Position numbers and translations under genes: made by a program
Notes under the pieces: model-generated
Seen by the model: only the letters and a program-made list of their open reading frames with translations
Database searches by the model: none
Told to the model about the DNA's origin: nothing
NCBI RefSeq assembly: GCF_007991455.1
Contig: NZ_BJYJ01000007.1
Span: 1-64,000 of the forward strand
Length of the DNA: 64,000 nucleotides
Source of the DNA: Chryseobacterium hagamense
GTDB taxonomy: Bacteria > Bacteroidota > Bacteroidia > Flavobacteriales > Weeksellaceae
Direction: 5' to 3'
Part shown: positions 44,918 to 53,975 of the stretch, piece by piece
How positions within the stretch are numbered: the first letter of the stretch is position 1
Layout: the number at the start of each line of letters is the position of its first letter

Positions 44918-45382
44918 ATGAACCTTAACCAAAAGAAATTTGAAGATATCAAAAAGGTCCTCATTGATAGATTAGGAGATGAAGTTGAGTATTCAAAAGA
45001 CGAAGACGGAACCGAATCTTTGGCTCTTAAAAATTCAGAATTCTGGATTTCAACCACTTTTGGGGAATTGGTGGTGGGCTACGGTGTACATCATACGCAC
45101 TTCAGCGAAGCATTCGGAAATTTAGACGACGGAATCGTCCAGGCCTTTGATTTACTGACCAACAGAGTCAGAACAACCAACTACCTAAAAGGAAACACGG
45201 TATTTAAAACAGTTGTAGAAATTGAATATCCCGATGCTACCCTTGTCGACATCGGAAATTCCGGCCTGGTCCTGTTTCCTTTCTGGAAAAAAACAAAGCT
45301 TAAGGTAAAGTATGATGAAAAAATTTTAGAGAAAAAAGAAATTGTGGATCAGGTGAATGCAATTCTGGAAAACCTGAATTGA
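44918..45382 (+). CDS. Unknown protein of immunity-protein size
   Basis: A soluble, acidic protein of 154 residues with no signal peptide. It appears to have an alpha/beta fold, with a central strand-rich part (FWISTTFGELVVGYGVHHTHF) and a late Trp/Lys segment (FPFWKKTKLKVKYDEK). I do not recognise it with certainty. It belongs to a run of single, co-oriented small genes, several of which are from immunity-protein families. Confidence 0.72.
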   Translation: MNLNQKKFEDIKKVLIDRLGDEVEYSKDEDGTESLALKNSEFWISTTFGELVVGYGVHHTHFSEAFGNLDDGIVQAFDLLTNRVRTTNYLKGNTVFKTVVEIEYPDATLVDIGNSGLVLFPFWKKTKLKVKYDEKILEKKEIVDQVNAILENLN

Positions 45383-45413
45383 TTAATATTGTAAAAAATT
45401 AAATGAACCATCG

Positions 45414-45872
45414 ATGATTAAACTATATCCATTAGCAGCTGTCATCCTTTTATTTTTCTTCAGCTGCACAAAAAAAGACGGCATGAAATACCGTGTGGGC
45501 CAGGAATGGAACTATAAAACCAGACCGGGAGAAGAAAACTCGATCCTGAAAATTTTAAAAACTGAAGAATATCCGGCCAGCGGAAAAGTGATCCATATCT
45601 CAATCAACGGATTAAAGATGAAAGATCCCCATCATCCGGAAGGGATTGCCGATAAAATAAGCCACCTTCCGATAACGGAAGAAGCATTGGATCAAAGTGT
45701 CATCAGCATTAAAAAAGATACCCGCCGGATGCCCGACTCCATTGAAGTGGATGGATATTCTTACTGGAAAAAAGAATTTGACAAAGGAAATGCCGGCGTG
45801 TTTTCCATCCCTGTTTCCGAGATTGTAAACGTAATGGAAAAATCCATTGTTTCGGGAGACTACACCAAATAA
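45414..45872 (+). CDS. Small lipoprotein of unknown function
   Basis: A 152-residue protein. The signal peptide ends in FFFSC, a lipobox, followed by TKKDGMKYRVGQEWNYKTRPGEE. The body suggests a small beta-rich domain. There is no recognised family. It is 31 nt downstream of the previous gene and 29 nt upstream of the DUF2461 gene, which has its own -7 box. Confidence 0.75.
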   Translation: MIKLYPLAAVILLFFFSCTKKDGMKYRVGQEWNYKTRPGEENSILKILKTEEYPASGKVIHISINGLKMKDPHHPEGIADKISHLPITEEALDQSVISIKKDTRRMPDSIEVDGYSYWKKEFDKGNAGVFSIPVSEIVNVMEKSIVSGDYTK

Positions 45873-45879
45873 ATTACTT

Positions 45880-45887
45880 TACTTTTG
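45880..45887 (+). promoter_or_regulatory. Promoter -7 box of the DUF2461 gene
   Basis: TACTTTTG matches TAnnTTTG and ends 14 nt before the ATG at 45902. Confidence 0.65.
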
Positions 45888-45901
45888 CTAAAAATCGTAA
45901 G

Positions 45902-46558
45902 ATGAAAAAAGCCTTTGAATTCCTTAAACAGCTCGAAAGAAACAACACCCGCGAATGGTTTGCCGCCCACAAAGCGGAATACGAAGCGGTGGTAAAAGAA
46001 AACAAAGCCCTTTTCAACCGGATCTACGCCGAACTTCAGCAGCATGACCGGGTAAACGGCATCCATATGTACCGCATTTACCGGGATATCCGGTTTTCCA
46101 AGGACCAGACGCCGTACAAGACCCACTTCGGAGCCGGGTATTCCCGCCTGAAACCGATGCTGAGAGGAGGCTATTACATCCATTTGGAACCCGGCAACAG
46201 CTTCGTGGGCGGCGGATTCTGGGGACCGGATGCCAAAGACTTGCTCCGCATCCGCAAGGAATTGGAGATCAGCACCACGGAAATTGATAAGATTACTTCA
46301 GACCGGACTTTCATCAACTATTTTAAAGAATTAAAAGGCGACTCAGTGAAAACAGCACCGAGAGGTTTCGATAAAAGCCATCCCGCCATCGGCCTTATCC
46401 GAAAAAAGCAGTACGTCGTCATGCGGCCGTTTACCGATCAGGAAGTTTTTTCGGATGATTTCGCGAAAGAAGCAGTCCTCACCTTCCTGGCCATGCGACC
46501 TTTCTTCGATTACATGAGCGAAGTGCTGACGACGGATCTGAACGGACAACCTCTATGA
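45902..46558 (+). CDS. DUF2461-family protein
   Basis: A 218-residue cytosolic protein with the family's conserved opening, FEFLKQLERNNTREWFAAHKAEYE, the segment RIYRDIRFSKDQTPYKTHFG, and GGYYIHLEPGNSFVGGGFW. The biochemical function is unknown; the fold is shared across bacteria and fungi. Length is as usual. It is GC-richer than the accessory genes around 38-40 kb and looks native. Confidence 0.9.
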   Translation: MKKAFEFLKQLERNNTREWFAAHKAEYEAVVKENKALFNRIYAELQQHDRVNGIHMYRIYRDIRFSKDQTPYKTHFGAGYSRLKPMLRGGYYIHLEPGNSFVGGGFWGPDAKDLLRIRKELEISTTEIDKITSDRTFINYFKELKGDSVKTAPRGFDKSHPAIGLIRKKQYVVMRPFTDQEVFSDDFAKEAVLTFLAMRPFFDYMSEVLTTDLNGQPL

Positions 46559-46644
46559 TGGCTGTAAGTGTTATTTGGAATGTGTTTTGGCAGAAAACCA
46601 TGATATTTTATTTATTTTTACCGTTTTAAACATCAGTTAAAATC

Positions 46645-47364
46645 ATGAAAACCATTCTTTCAGTTGCTTTACTATTAATGGCTTCTGTTTTTCATTCTCA
46701 AACAAAAGACATTGCAGGAATATATGGCGAAGGACTTCTCAACAGACTCAACCCGGCAGCAAGTTATATTGAATTAAAAACGGACTCCACTTTCATCTAC
46801 AACGATTATGGAAAAAAATATGAGGGCCATTGGAAGCTTTCCGGAAACAGGGTTCTGCTGAATCCCGACCTTAAGAAAGAATTTGCCAAAGTAAAAATGA
46901 AAGAATCCAGAAACAATTCGGATTCCATTACCATTAAGATCAGCTACATTCCGAAAAAGGATGATTCCGGAAATACGCTAAGCGACGGCTTCAAAATGGC
47001 AACCGTTTATTTTGATAAAAAAGCAAATTATATCAATATTCTGAAGTCACCTTATGTAAAAAGCAGCGGCAGGGCTCCGTATATAGATAGGCAAAATATC
47101 CTTAATAAGGAAAATTCCGTAAGTGTTTCCAAAAAAATTTTTTCACAGCTCGGTTTCAGGACCCACAATCTCAGCAACTACCTTATTTTCAATAAAGCTA
47201 ATAAGGATTCCAATGTCTTCGAGTTTGAAATCGAAGATATCGCCGCCTATGAAGACAACATCCGGGACGAATTTTTTATTCTCGATGGAAAATCATTGTA
47301 TTATCCCAATAAGAAAGGGAAAATCGATGTGATGCAGTTGCCTTTGATGAAAAAGAAAATGTAA
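46645..47364 (+). CDS. Secreted protein of unknown function
   Basis: A 239-residue exported protein; the signal peptide ends near VFHSQ. The first half (IAGIYGEGLLNRLNPAASYIELKTDSTFIYNDYGKKYEGHWKLSGN) resembles a lipocalin-like beta sandwich of the kind that opens with a GxW/Y-type strand pair. The rest is unrecognised. The gene stands in a row of individually expressed small genes. Confidence 0.75.
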   Translation: MKTILSVALLLMASVFHSQTKDIAGIYGEGLLNRLNPAASYIELKTDSTFIYNDYGKKYEGHWKLSGNRVLLNPDLKKEFAKVKMKESRNNSDSITIKISYIPKKDDSGNTLSDGFKMATVYFDKKANYINILKSPYVKSSGRAPYIDRQNILNKENSVSVSKKIFSQLGFRTHNLSNYLIFNKANKDSNVFEFEIEDIAAYEDNIRDEFFILDGKSLYYPNKKGKIDVMQLPLMKKKM

Positions 47365-47397
47365 CCGTATGCCCTTACACATCTCCCTGAAATACCC

Positions 47398-48060
47398 ATG
47401 AAAATAAAACTACTTATCTTATCATTTCTGATTGCAGCAAAATTATCCGGATGCAAATGCGAGAACATGAGCATTCAGGAATCCTTTAAGCATGCAGATT
47501 TTGTGTTTACAGGAAAAGTGTATGATATTGTTCAGATTCCTTCGGGGTTCAAGACCTCACATGATTACCTCAGCAAAATACAGGTCGGGAAAATTTACAA
47601 GTCGGAGGCTTATGGAAAATTTTACAAAAAAGAGGCTGTCCTTTTTTCATCCCCGCTCAGGTCATGCGATCTGTCTTACAATAAAAATACCGAATATCTG
47701 ATTTTCGGATATATCGAGCCCGATACCGGCTTGCTCTACTCTGAATTCTGCACTTATACCAGACCCCTGAAAAACGTCACGAAGGAAGACCTGAAAATTT
47801 TACAGGATCTGGAGAAAGAATATCTGATCCAGGATGAATATGCCGTTGTAAAGCCTTTTATAGAAGACTTTGAGCTTGAAACAAACAAGCCGGACATCTA
47901 CATTAAAAAGCTTAAAAGAAAAGCCGATCTGGCCGAATCCAGATACGAAGCCCTGAAAACTGAAAACAGAAACCTAACGATTCTTCTGTGCGTAATGGCC
48001 GGAATTTTAGTGTTGGGAATTTCTTTTATATTTGGGAAAAGACAATATACACCCAAGTAG
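47398..48060 (+). CDS. NTR/TIMP-like secreted domain with C-terminal membrane anchor
   Basis: A 220-residue protein. The signal peptide is followed by GCKCENMSIQESFKHADFVFTGKVYDI, the typical start of bacterial TIMP/netrin-like domains, in which an N-terminal Cys-x-Cys packs against later cysteines (SCDLSYNK, EFCTYTRP). Residues about 155-190 are a charged helix, and one membrane helix near the C-terminus (LTILLCVMAGILVLGISFIF) anchors it. GCKC could also be read as a lipobox. In animals such domains inhibit metalloproteases; here the role is unknown. Confidence 0.75.
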   Translation: MKIKLLILSFLIAAKLSGCKCENMSIQESFKHADFVFTGKVYDIVQIPSGFKTSHDYLSKIQVGKIYKSEAYGKFYKKEAVLFSSPLRSCDLSYNKNTEYLIFGYIEPDTGLLYSEFCTYTRPLKNVTKEDLKILQDLEKEYLIQDEYAVVKPFIEDFELETNKPDIYIKKLKRKADLAESRYEALKTENRNLTILLCVMAGILVLGISFIFGKRQYTPK

Positions 48061-48166
48061 AACTTGCTTCCGGAAATTATAGTATTACCATTGAAGCCAG
48101 CTGAAAACCTTGGCCAATTTATTGGAAATAGAAAGGATTTATGAGTAACAAAAATCTGATGAGTCC

Positions 48167-48174
48167 TATCTTTG
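48167..48174 (+). promoter_or_regulatory. Promoter -7 box of the RNA ligase gene
   Basis: TATCTTTG is a TAnnTTTG match, 36 nt before the ATG at 48211. Its final TTG is in frame with the gene but is not the start. Confidence 0.6.
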
Positions 48175-48210
48175 ATGCTAAAAACTGACAAAATATTATC
48201 AACTAAAACA

Positions 48211-49248
48211 ATGAATGAATTCTCAGGCTACGAAAAAATGCCCAGCAGCTTAAAAAAATTAGGACTCAGCGAAAACGACTTTTCACAAATGGAAAAGCTG
48301 AAATGGGTGGTCACGGAAAAAGTACACGGTGCCAACTTCAGTTTTGTCTATGAAAACGGCAACCTTAAATTTGCCAAAAGAAAAGAATATCTTTCTTGGA
48401 CCGACGATTTTTTCGGTTTTCAACTTGTAGTTAACAAACTGGAAGACCGGATTCTTCGTCTTTTTGAAAAGTTGAGCAGCGAAATTGTTGCTGAGAAATA
48501 CATCATTTATGGTGAACTCTTCGGTGGTAAATATCCCCATGCTGAGGTTGAGCGTGTAAAAGATATTCATGCTATTCAAACCGGAGTATATTACGCACCT
48601 TCTATAGAATTCTGTGCTTTTGATATCGCTTTAGAAACAGCTGGCCCCGCTTCCAAATATTACTTGGATTACGAAACAGCAATGGATTATTTTGAGCAGT
48701 TCGGAATATTTTATGCAAAACCTTTATTCATTGGAAAATTTAATGAAGCCCTGAATTTCAATATCAGAATCAACTCTGCTGTTCCGAAAGACTTCGGCCT
48801 TCCCGAGCTGAAGGACAACCTAATTGAGGGCGTGGTAGTGAAACCTTTTAACCAGACCGACCACACAATTTTTTCGAGGCCCATTGTTAAATTGAAAAAT
48901 CCGGAATTTGATGAAGAAGACAAATTTCATGAAGCCGAAAAATGGTCATTCATTCCAGGAGTTTCCTCCAAAACAGAGGACTTATCATTTATTGTGGAAG
49001 AGCTGAGAAATTATATTACTCTGAATCGGTTAAAAAGTGCCGTTTCAAAAACAGGCAAGCCGGATATCGATAATCCACATCGGATGTCTGAAATTAAAAC
49101 TGAATTACTGGAAGATGCAATAACCGATTTTAATGAAAACAACAACCATCTTTTAAACGACTTATCCGAAAATGAAAAATACTGGATCCGCGAAAGAATA
49201 CATGCTGAAATAGACAGATTCATTCCTCTTCATCTTACGGAATTGTAG
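48211..49248 (+). CDS. Rnl2-family RNA ligase
   Basis: A protein of about 345 residues of the covalent nucleotidyltransferase superfamily. Motif I with the adenylated lysine is KVHGANF (Lys37), nearly the same as in T4 RNA ligase 2. The following KFAKRKEYL, the motif IIIa-like EFCAFDI, motif IV EGVVVKP and motif V PIVKLKNPEF complete the catalytic core. The C-terminal 100 residues form a helical extension as in Rnl2. Such enzymes seal nicks in RNA using ATP. No tRNA-cleaving nuclease or polynucleotide kinase is adjacent, so the natural substrate is open. Confidence 0.88.
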   Translation: MNEFSGYEKMPSSLKKLGLSENDFSQMEKLKWVVTEKVHGANFSFVYENGNLKFAKRKEYLSWTDDFFGFQLVVNKLEDRILRLFEKLSSEIVAEKYIIYGELFGGKYPHAEVERVKDIHAIQTGVYYAPSIEFCAFDIALETAGPASKYYLDYETAMDYFEQFGIFYAKPLFIGKFNEALNFNIRINSAVPKDFGLPELKDNLIEGVVVKPFNQTDHTIFSRPIVKLKNPEFDEEDKFHEAEKWSFIPGVSSKTEDLSFIVEELRNYITLNRLKSAVSKTGKPDIDNPHRMSEIKTELLEDAITDFNENNNHLLNDLSENEKYWIRERIHAEIDRFIPLHLTEL

Positions 49249-49293
49249 TCCTTTATTAATTTTTCCGTACCTTAATTCCTCAAAAATCCACCA

Positions 49294-49941
49294 ATGAACA
49301 CAGAAGAATACAGAAAACAATTTACCGAAGACAATGCCGTCGGCTGGGAATGCATTGATCAGGAACTGGAAAAAATCTATCCCGGGCAGGAACCGCTTCA
49401 TTTTGCACCGCCACTCCATTATGCAGTCGGCGGCAATGACCCGCTGGACGGCATCAGTGTATACCGGAGCGAAAAACAGGACAAGCATTTCCATTTTGTG
49501 ACCTATGGATTCTCGGAATTGTATTACCGTGAAAAAAGTGCCGGCGGCGAATTCAGTAAATTCGGGTTTGAGTTGACTTTCAGGCTGAAGATGAACCAGG
49601 AAGATGACAACATCCATTGGGTCTGCAATCTCCTCCAGAATCTGGCACGGTATGTCTTCCAATCCGGCAAATGGTTTGAAGAATACCACCTGATCCCGGC
49701 CAACGGACCGATCCGGGTAGGATATGATACCGACATCACAGCACTCACTTTTGTCCCCGATCCCGAACTCGGAAAGATAGACACGCCACACGGAGAAGTT
49801 GCCTTCTTACAGATCGTAGGACTCACCACCGATGAATTTAAACAGCTGGAACAGAATCCGGCTCCCTCCGAAACTGAAAAGCGGATAGACCAGCTGCGAC
49901 AGTTCAACGGATTGTTGATTACAGACCTGAACCGGAAATAG
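49294..49941 (+). CDS. Suppressor-of-fused (SUFU) domain protein
   Basis: A 215-residue protein with the SUFU domain. Typical parts are WECIDQELEKIYPGQEPLHF, GGNDPLDGISVYRS, HFHFVTYGFSELY and KFGFELTFRLK. In bacteria this fold is one of the classic immunity families of polymorphic-toxin systems and also occurs as a solitary gene. It is cytosolic and acidic. No toxin gene is next to it; the neighbours are other small genes of similar kind. Confidence 0.9.
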   Translation: MNTEEYRKQFTEDNAVGWECIDQELEKIYPGQEPLHFAPPLHYAVGGNDPLDGISVYRSEKQDKHFHFVTYGFSELYYREKSAGGEFSKFGFELTFRLKMNQEDDNIHWVCNLLQNLARYVFQSGKWFEEYHLIPANGPIRVGYDTDITALTFVPDPELGKIDTPHGEVAFLQIVGLTTDEFKQLEQNPAPSETEKRIDQLRQFNGLLITDLNRK

Positions 49942-50069
49942 TTACTTGAAAAATATTCCGAAAAGGGGCTGACAGAAGCACCGGCATCTTAAAAGAAATG
50001 CTTAAAAAATAATGCAGGCGCTGCTTTTCCAAAGTCTTTTCCTTATTTTTATCCCTCAAACAGCTACTT

Positions 50070-50660
50070 ATGAAGAATCTGGAATCAAAAATAGATGAAG
50101 CCTTTCAGGAAACCGTTCTTTTCCCGCGGGAAAAAGCAGTCACGGATTTTCTGATAAAGGTTTTAAATTCAACCGACACTTTCAGGGAAGATGACCGGAA
50201 AGTGGAAGTGATTGGCCTGTATTATTACGCCGCCAGCCCTTTGAGCTTCCTCTTTGCCATGCCCAACTACGCCTATTATGCACCTGATAAAAATATTCAT
50301 ATCGCAGAGCTTCACCTGAATGAGCATGGCTTTAAAGATTATACGCAGGCAGACCTTCAGGACCTGTGCCGGAAAGTGCTGGATGAAAATGATATTCAGT
50401 ATACCGGAAACCTTAATGCAGACAACCGGCTGGATACCAGCGGCTACTGGGAAAACCAGTCCGGGCTGGAACACGAATTCCTGAGGCAGTGCTGGAAAAA
50501 AGCCAAAGAGCAGACCCGTTCAAAAGTCCTTGGATTTCTCGAAGCTTCGGACTCCAGCAGTGCGGTTTATGACCTCGATAACGGGTATTATCTTCCGTTT
50601 GAAGTAGACCTGGACGAATATCTGCAGGCGCAGGGCTTCCGTTTTGAAAAGGAAATGTAA
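50070..50660 (+). CDS. Unknown cytosolic protein of immunity-protein type
   Basis: A 196-residue acidic protein without signal or membrane segments. It contains an aromatic-rich strand (VIGLYYYAASPLSFLFAMPNYAYY) and ends in FEVDLDEYLQAQGFRFEKEM. I do not recognise the family with confidence. Its size, charge and position between SUFU and SMI1/KNR4 genes suggest a related role. Confidence 0.72.
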   Translation: MKNLESKIDEAFQETVLFPREKAVTDFLIKVLNSTDTFREDDRKVEVIGLYYYAASPLSFLFAMPNYAYYAPDKNIHIAELHLNEHGFKDYTQADLQDLCRKVLDENDIQYTGNLNADNRLDTSGYWENQSGLEHEFLRQCWKKAKEQTRSKVLGFLEASDSSSAVYDLDNGYYLPFEVDLDEYLQAQGFRFEKEM

Positions 50661-50870
50661 TTGGCGGAATCGATTTAGTTCAAAAATACATCCGCTTTGC
50701 AAAACTGACAGGGTAGCTTCACTGAATTAGCCGGCTGATCCTATTTTTGATACGCTGATTTAAGCATAGAGAAAATAGATCTTTGATTCAAAAATTAGTC
50801 AGGACCTTATATTGCAGGTTCACCCTGCTGTAAAAATTCAACGGAATTCCGTACATTTAAAATAAAAAAC

Positions 50871-51476
50871 ATGAATCCGACTGCTGAACAGTACATTGCC
50901 GGACTGAAAAAAGCGTACTTTAAAAATCAGGGCAAAGAAAGCTGGGACCATTTTGAAAAAATAAAACATGGCGCTGCTGAAGAAAATATTCAGAAGCTTA
51001 AAGAACTTTACCCGGAAATTCCTGAAGCGTTGACTGATCTTCTGAAATTTGTGGACGGGACCTACTGGCGGGAATATGGTGGTGAGAAAATAGCCTTTTA
51101 CTTTCTCGGTTCCGATATGGAAGAATATCCCTATTACCTCCTGTCTTCCGGTGAAATGATCGAAAATCATGATCTGGCAGTGAGATATTATAAAGATTAT
51201 ATCGAACGGGAATATGATGAAGTGGATGTGGACGAAAAGATTACCACCACGGTAAAAGATATGAAATGGCTCCATTTTTCAGACTGCATGAACAACGGCG
51301 GGACCTCGCAGCTGTTCATCGATTTCAGTCCGTCGGAAAAAGGGACAAAAGGACAGATCATCCGTTTTGTCCATGATCCGGATGAATTAAGCGTCATCGC
51401 CGGCAGCTTTGAAGAATACCTGAAAATGCTGATGGAAAAAGGATATGATTTTATTAATGAAGAATTTTTGGAGTAA
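50871..51476 (+). CDS. SMI1/KNR4-family protein
   Basis: A 201-residue acidic protein. EENIQKLKELYPEIPEALTDLLKFVDGTYW is the characteristic N-terminal SMI1/KNR4 pattern. Later parts are less standard, with a Cys/Asn segment (HFSDCMNNGGTSQLFIDFSPSEKGTKGQIIRFVHD) that is typical of bacterial members. The bacterial SMI1/KNR4 superfamily is best known as immunity proteins against polymorphic toxins. The ankyrin gene follows after 19 nt, so the two are probably co-transcribed. Confidence 0.88.
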   Translation: MNPTAEQYIAGLKKAYFKNQGKESWDHFEKIKHGAAEENIQKLKELYPEIPEALTDLLKFVDGTYWREYGGEKIAFYFLGSDMEEYPYYLLSSGEMIENHDLAVRYYKDYIEREYDEVDVDEKITTTVKDMKWLHFSDCMNNGGTSQLFIDFSPSEKGTKGQIIRFVHDPDELSVIAGSFEEYLKMLMEKGYDFINEEFLE

Positions 51477-51495
51477 ATACTAAAAGAATTGCCGG

Positions 51496-52107
51496 ATGAA
51501 GAAGAAAGAGATCAGAACTTATTTCAAAGCCATTACGGATGGCAACATTCAAAAAGTAGCGGAACTTGTTGAAGCGGATAAGGCTTATCTTACCACATGC
51601 AGCTTGTCACCGCCTAAAAAGAACGACGGACAGTCCGGGCTGCAGGTGGCTTTTAAAACCGGGAACTTCGATATCGCCAGGTTTCTGATCGAAAAAGGAG
51701 CAGACGTCAATTTCATGGAAACCTCCGCCATCAACGAGTGGACGGCACCTGTTCTTCATGATTGCATCCGGGCCATGATTTTTAATTCCTTTACGCTTCA
51801 GAAAGATACTGCCCGGTTTGACCAGGCTTTTGCTCTTTTTCAGCAGATGCTGAACCGCAATGCAGATCCAAACGCGATGGATTCGTACGGTAACAATTGC
51901 TTGCACCGCGCCATTCTGGATGCCAGTCAGATGATCAATCATCCGAATACGGATTTGTCTGACGGTATTCTGTTGCAGCAGCTCAGAAAAATATTCAGAA
52001 CCCTCATTTCAGCAGGGGCTGATATTCACCGCCATGACGAAAGAAGACCGGATGCGGAAAGTCTAATAAAAAATTTCAGACTGGAAAATTATCATTTGTT
52101 GGAGTAA
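51496..52107 (+). CDS. Ankyrin-repeat protein
   Basis: A 203-residue protein with three to four ankyrin repeats. GLQVAFKTGNFDIARFLIEKGADVNFM, RNADPNAMDSYGNNCLHRAIL and LISAGADIHRHDERR carry the usual hallmarks. It is cytosolic. Ankyrin proteins mediate protein binding and are also listed among immunity families. It is spaced 19 nt from the SMI1/KNR4 gene, and the helicase gene follows 60 nt later. Confidence 0.88.
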   Translation: MKKKEIRTYFKAITDGNIQKVAELVEADKAYLTTCSLSPPKKNDGQSGLQVAFKTGNFDIARFLIEKGADVNFMETSAINEWTAPVLHDCIRAMIFNSFTLQKDTARFDQAFALFQQMLNRNADPNAMDSYGNNCLHRAILDASQMINHPNTDLSDGILLQQLRKIFRTLISAGADIHRHDERRPDAESLIKNFRLENYHLLE

Positions 52108-52167
52108 ACACCAACCGTAATTATTCTGACTTACTGATATAATCAATACACCAAAAACACAAAACCG

Positions 52168-53955
52168 ATGAATTTAACAAAAGAACAGCAGGACATCATC
52201 AACTCGTCCGGAAACATTAAGATCAACGCCGTAGCAGGATCGGGGAAAACCACCACCGTTATCGAATATGCTGCAACGCGACCTGCAGGAAGCAAAATCC
52301 TTTATCTGGTCTTCAACAAAGCCGTGAGAATGGAAGCAGCTGTAAAGTTTGCCGATAAAGGGCTTCATAACGTCACGGTGGAAACCGCCCATTCGCTGGC
52401 TTTCCGGCATATCGTTTTCCGGCACAATTATAAAGTCCGTGCACAGGGCTATAAAACCCATGAAATCGCCGCTCTCCTGAACCTGCAGGGTAACGGCGAG
52501 AAACATGCCGAATATATTGTCGCCAACCATATCAACAAATGCATTGCCTATTTCTGTAACAGCGACAAAAGGAAAGTACAGGACCTGAACTACCTCGATA
52601 CCGTGACCGATCCGAAAGCCAAAGCATTCGTTTCAACATTCTACGACTACATCATTGCCCAGACCCGGCTCCTGCTGAGTAAAATGGACAAGGGAGAAAT
52701 TGAGGTAACCCACGATTTTTACCTGAAGAAATTCCAGCTGCTGAATCCGCAGCTCGGCTATGATTATATCCTCTTCGATGAAGGGCAGGATGCTTCTCCG
52801 GCGATGCTCGGCCTCTTCTTAAACCAGAAAGCCGTGAAAGTCATTGTCGGCGATACCCATCAGCAGATCTACAGCTGGCGGTATGCCGTAAATTCCCTGG
52901 AGAAAGCAGACTTCGCCACCTATCACCTTTCCACCAGCTTCCGGTTCGGACACGATATTGCCGGTCTGGCTTCCGAAATACTGGATTTGAAAAGCTACCT
53001 TGATGAAAACTTTAAAAATTCTGTTTCCATAACAGGAGCAGGAAACAGCACAGAAGTAAAGACCAGGGCTACCCTGGCGAGAACCAATCTCGGACTGCTG
53101 CTGAAAGCCATCGAATATGTAACGGAAAATAAAAAATCCAGACAGATTTATTTTGAAGGCAATATCAACTCTTACACGTATGCCGATGAAGGTGCCTCCC
53201 TTTATGATGTCCTGAATCTTTACACCAACAAACGCCATCTGATCAGGGACGAGCTGATCCGGTCGATGAAAGACCTCCGTGAGCTCGAAGACTATATCGA
53301 AAAAACGGAAGATGTGCAGCTCTCCCTGATGGTGGAGATTATCAAAGAATATGAAAGTGAAGTTCCGGCAATCATCAATACCATCAAAAAGCGACATGTA
53401 GCAGACAATGATAAAAGCAAGGCCGACATGATCTTCTCCACCGTTCACCGCTGCAAAGGGATGGAATACGATTCGGTAGAGCTGGTAAATGATTTCATCT
53501 CTGAAAAGAGGCTGGCCAAGCTCAGGGAAGACCGGAAAAGCTTTGAGCTGAACATCCCGAAGTTCAATGAAGAGATCAACCTGTTATATGTGGCCGTAAC
53601 CCGGGCTAAAAACAGCCTTTCTATTCCTGAAACTTTACTTCCGGATGCCTTTATTCTGGAATCGCCTTCCATTCAGGTGGTAAAAGTAAAAGAAGAAGAA
53701 GAAAACAATCTGCCAAAGAAAACTTCTTCCACTGCTGCAAAAACCAGAAATAAAACAGAGAAAGCGTATTCTCTTGAACAGATCAGAACGACCCACAAAG
53801 GCGCTTATAAGCCATGGACGCAGGATGAAGATGATGAGCTTGCCGGTATGTTCGGTGACGGATGTCCGATCAAAGAAATTGCCGACCATCTCGGAAGGAC
53901 CAGAGGAGCCATTGTGGCCCGGATTAAAAAACTGGAACTTGAAGATTTTTATTAA
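52168..53955 (+). CDS. UvrD/Rep-family helicase with C-terminal SANT/HTH-like domain
   Basis: A 595-residue superfamily 1A helicase. The Q-motif TKEQQDII and Walker A AVAGSGKTTT (Lys27) open the protein. Walker B appears as YILFDEGQDAS, motif III as GDTHQQIYSWRYA, motif IV as TSFRFG, and motifs V/VI as STVHRCKGMEYDSV and LLYVAVTRAKN. It is short for UvrD and closest in build to FBH1-type helicases. After a Lys/Ser/Thr linker the last 60 residues, KPWTQDEDDELAGMFGDG then IKEIADHLGRTRGAIVARI, form a SANT/Myb or HTH-like DNA-binding unit. Confidence 0.88.
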   Translation: MNLTKEQQDIINSSGNIKINAVAGSGKTTTVIEYAATRPAGSKILYLVFNKAVRMEAAVKFADKGLHNVTVETAHSLAFRHIVFRHNYKVRAQGYKTHEIAALLNLQGNGEKHAEYIVANHINKCIAYFCNSDKRKVQDLNYLDTVTDPKAKAFVSTFYDYIIAQTRLLLSKMDKGEIEVTHDFYLKKFQLLNPQLGYDYILFDEGQDASPAMLGLFLNQKAVKVIVGDTHQQIYSWRYAVNSLEKADFATYHLSTSFRFGHDIAGLASEILDLKSYLDENFKNSVSITGAGNSTEVKTRATLARTNLGLLLKAIEYVTENKKSRQIYFEGNINSYTYADEGASLYDVLNLYTNKRHLIRDELIRSMKDLRELEDYIEKTEDVQLSLMVEIIKEYESEVPAIINTIKKRHVADNDKSKADMIFSTVHRCKGMEYDSVELVNDFISEKRLAKLREDRKSFELNIPKFNEEINLLYVAVTRAKNSLSIPETLLPDAFILESPSIQVVKVKEEEENNLPKKTSSTAAKTRNKTEKAYSLEQIRTTHKGAYKPWTQDEDDELAGMFGDGCPIKEIADHLGRTRGAIVARIKKLELEDFY

Positions 53956-53975
53956 ACTGAAGTAAGCTAAAAATA

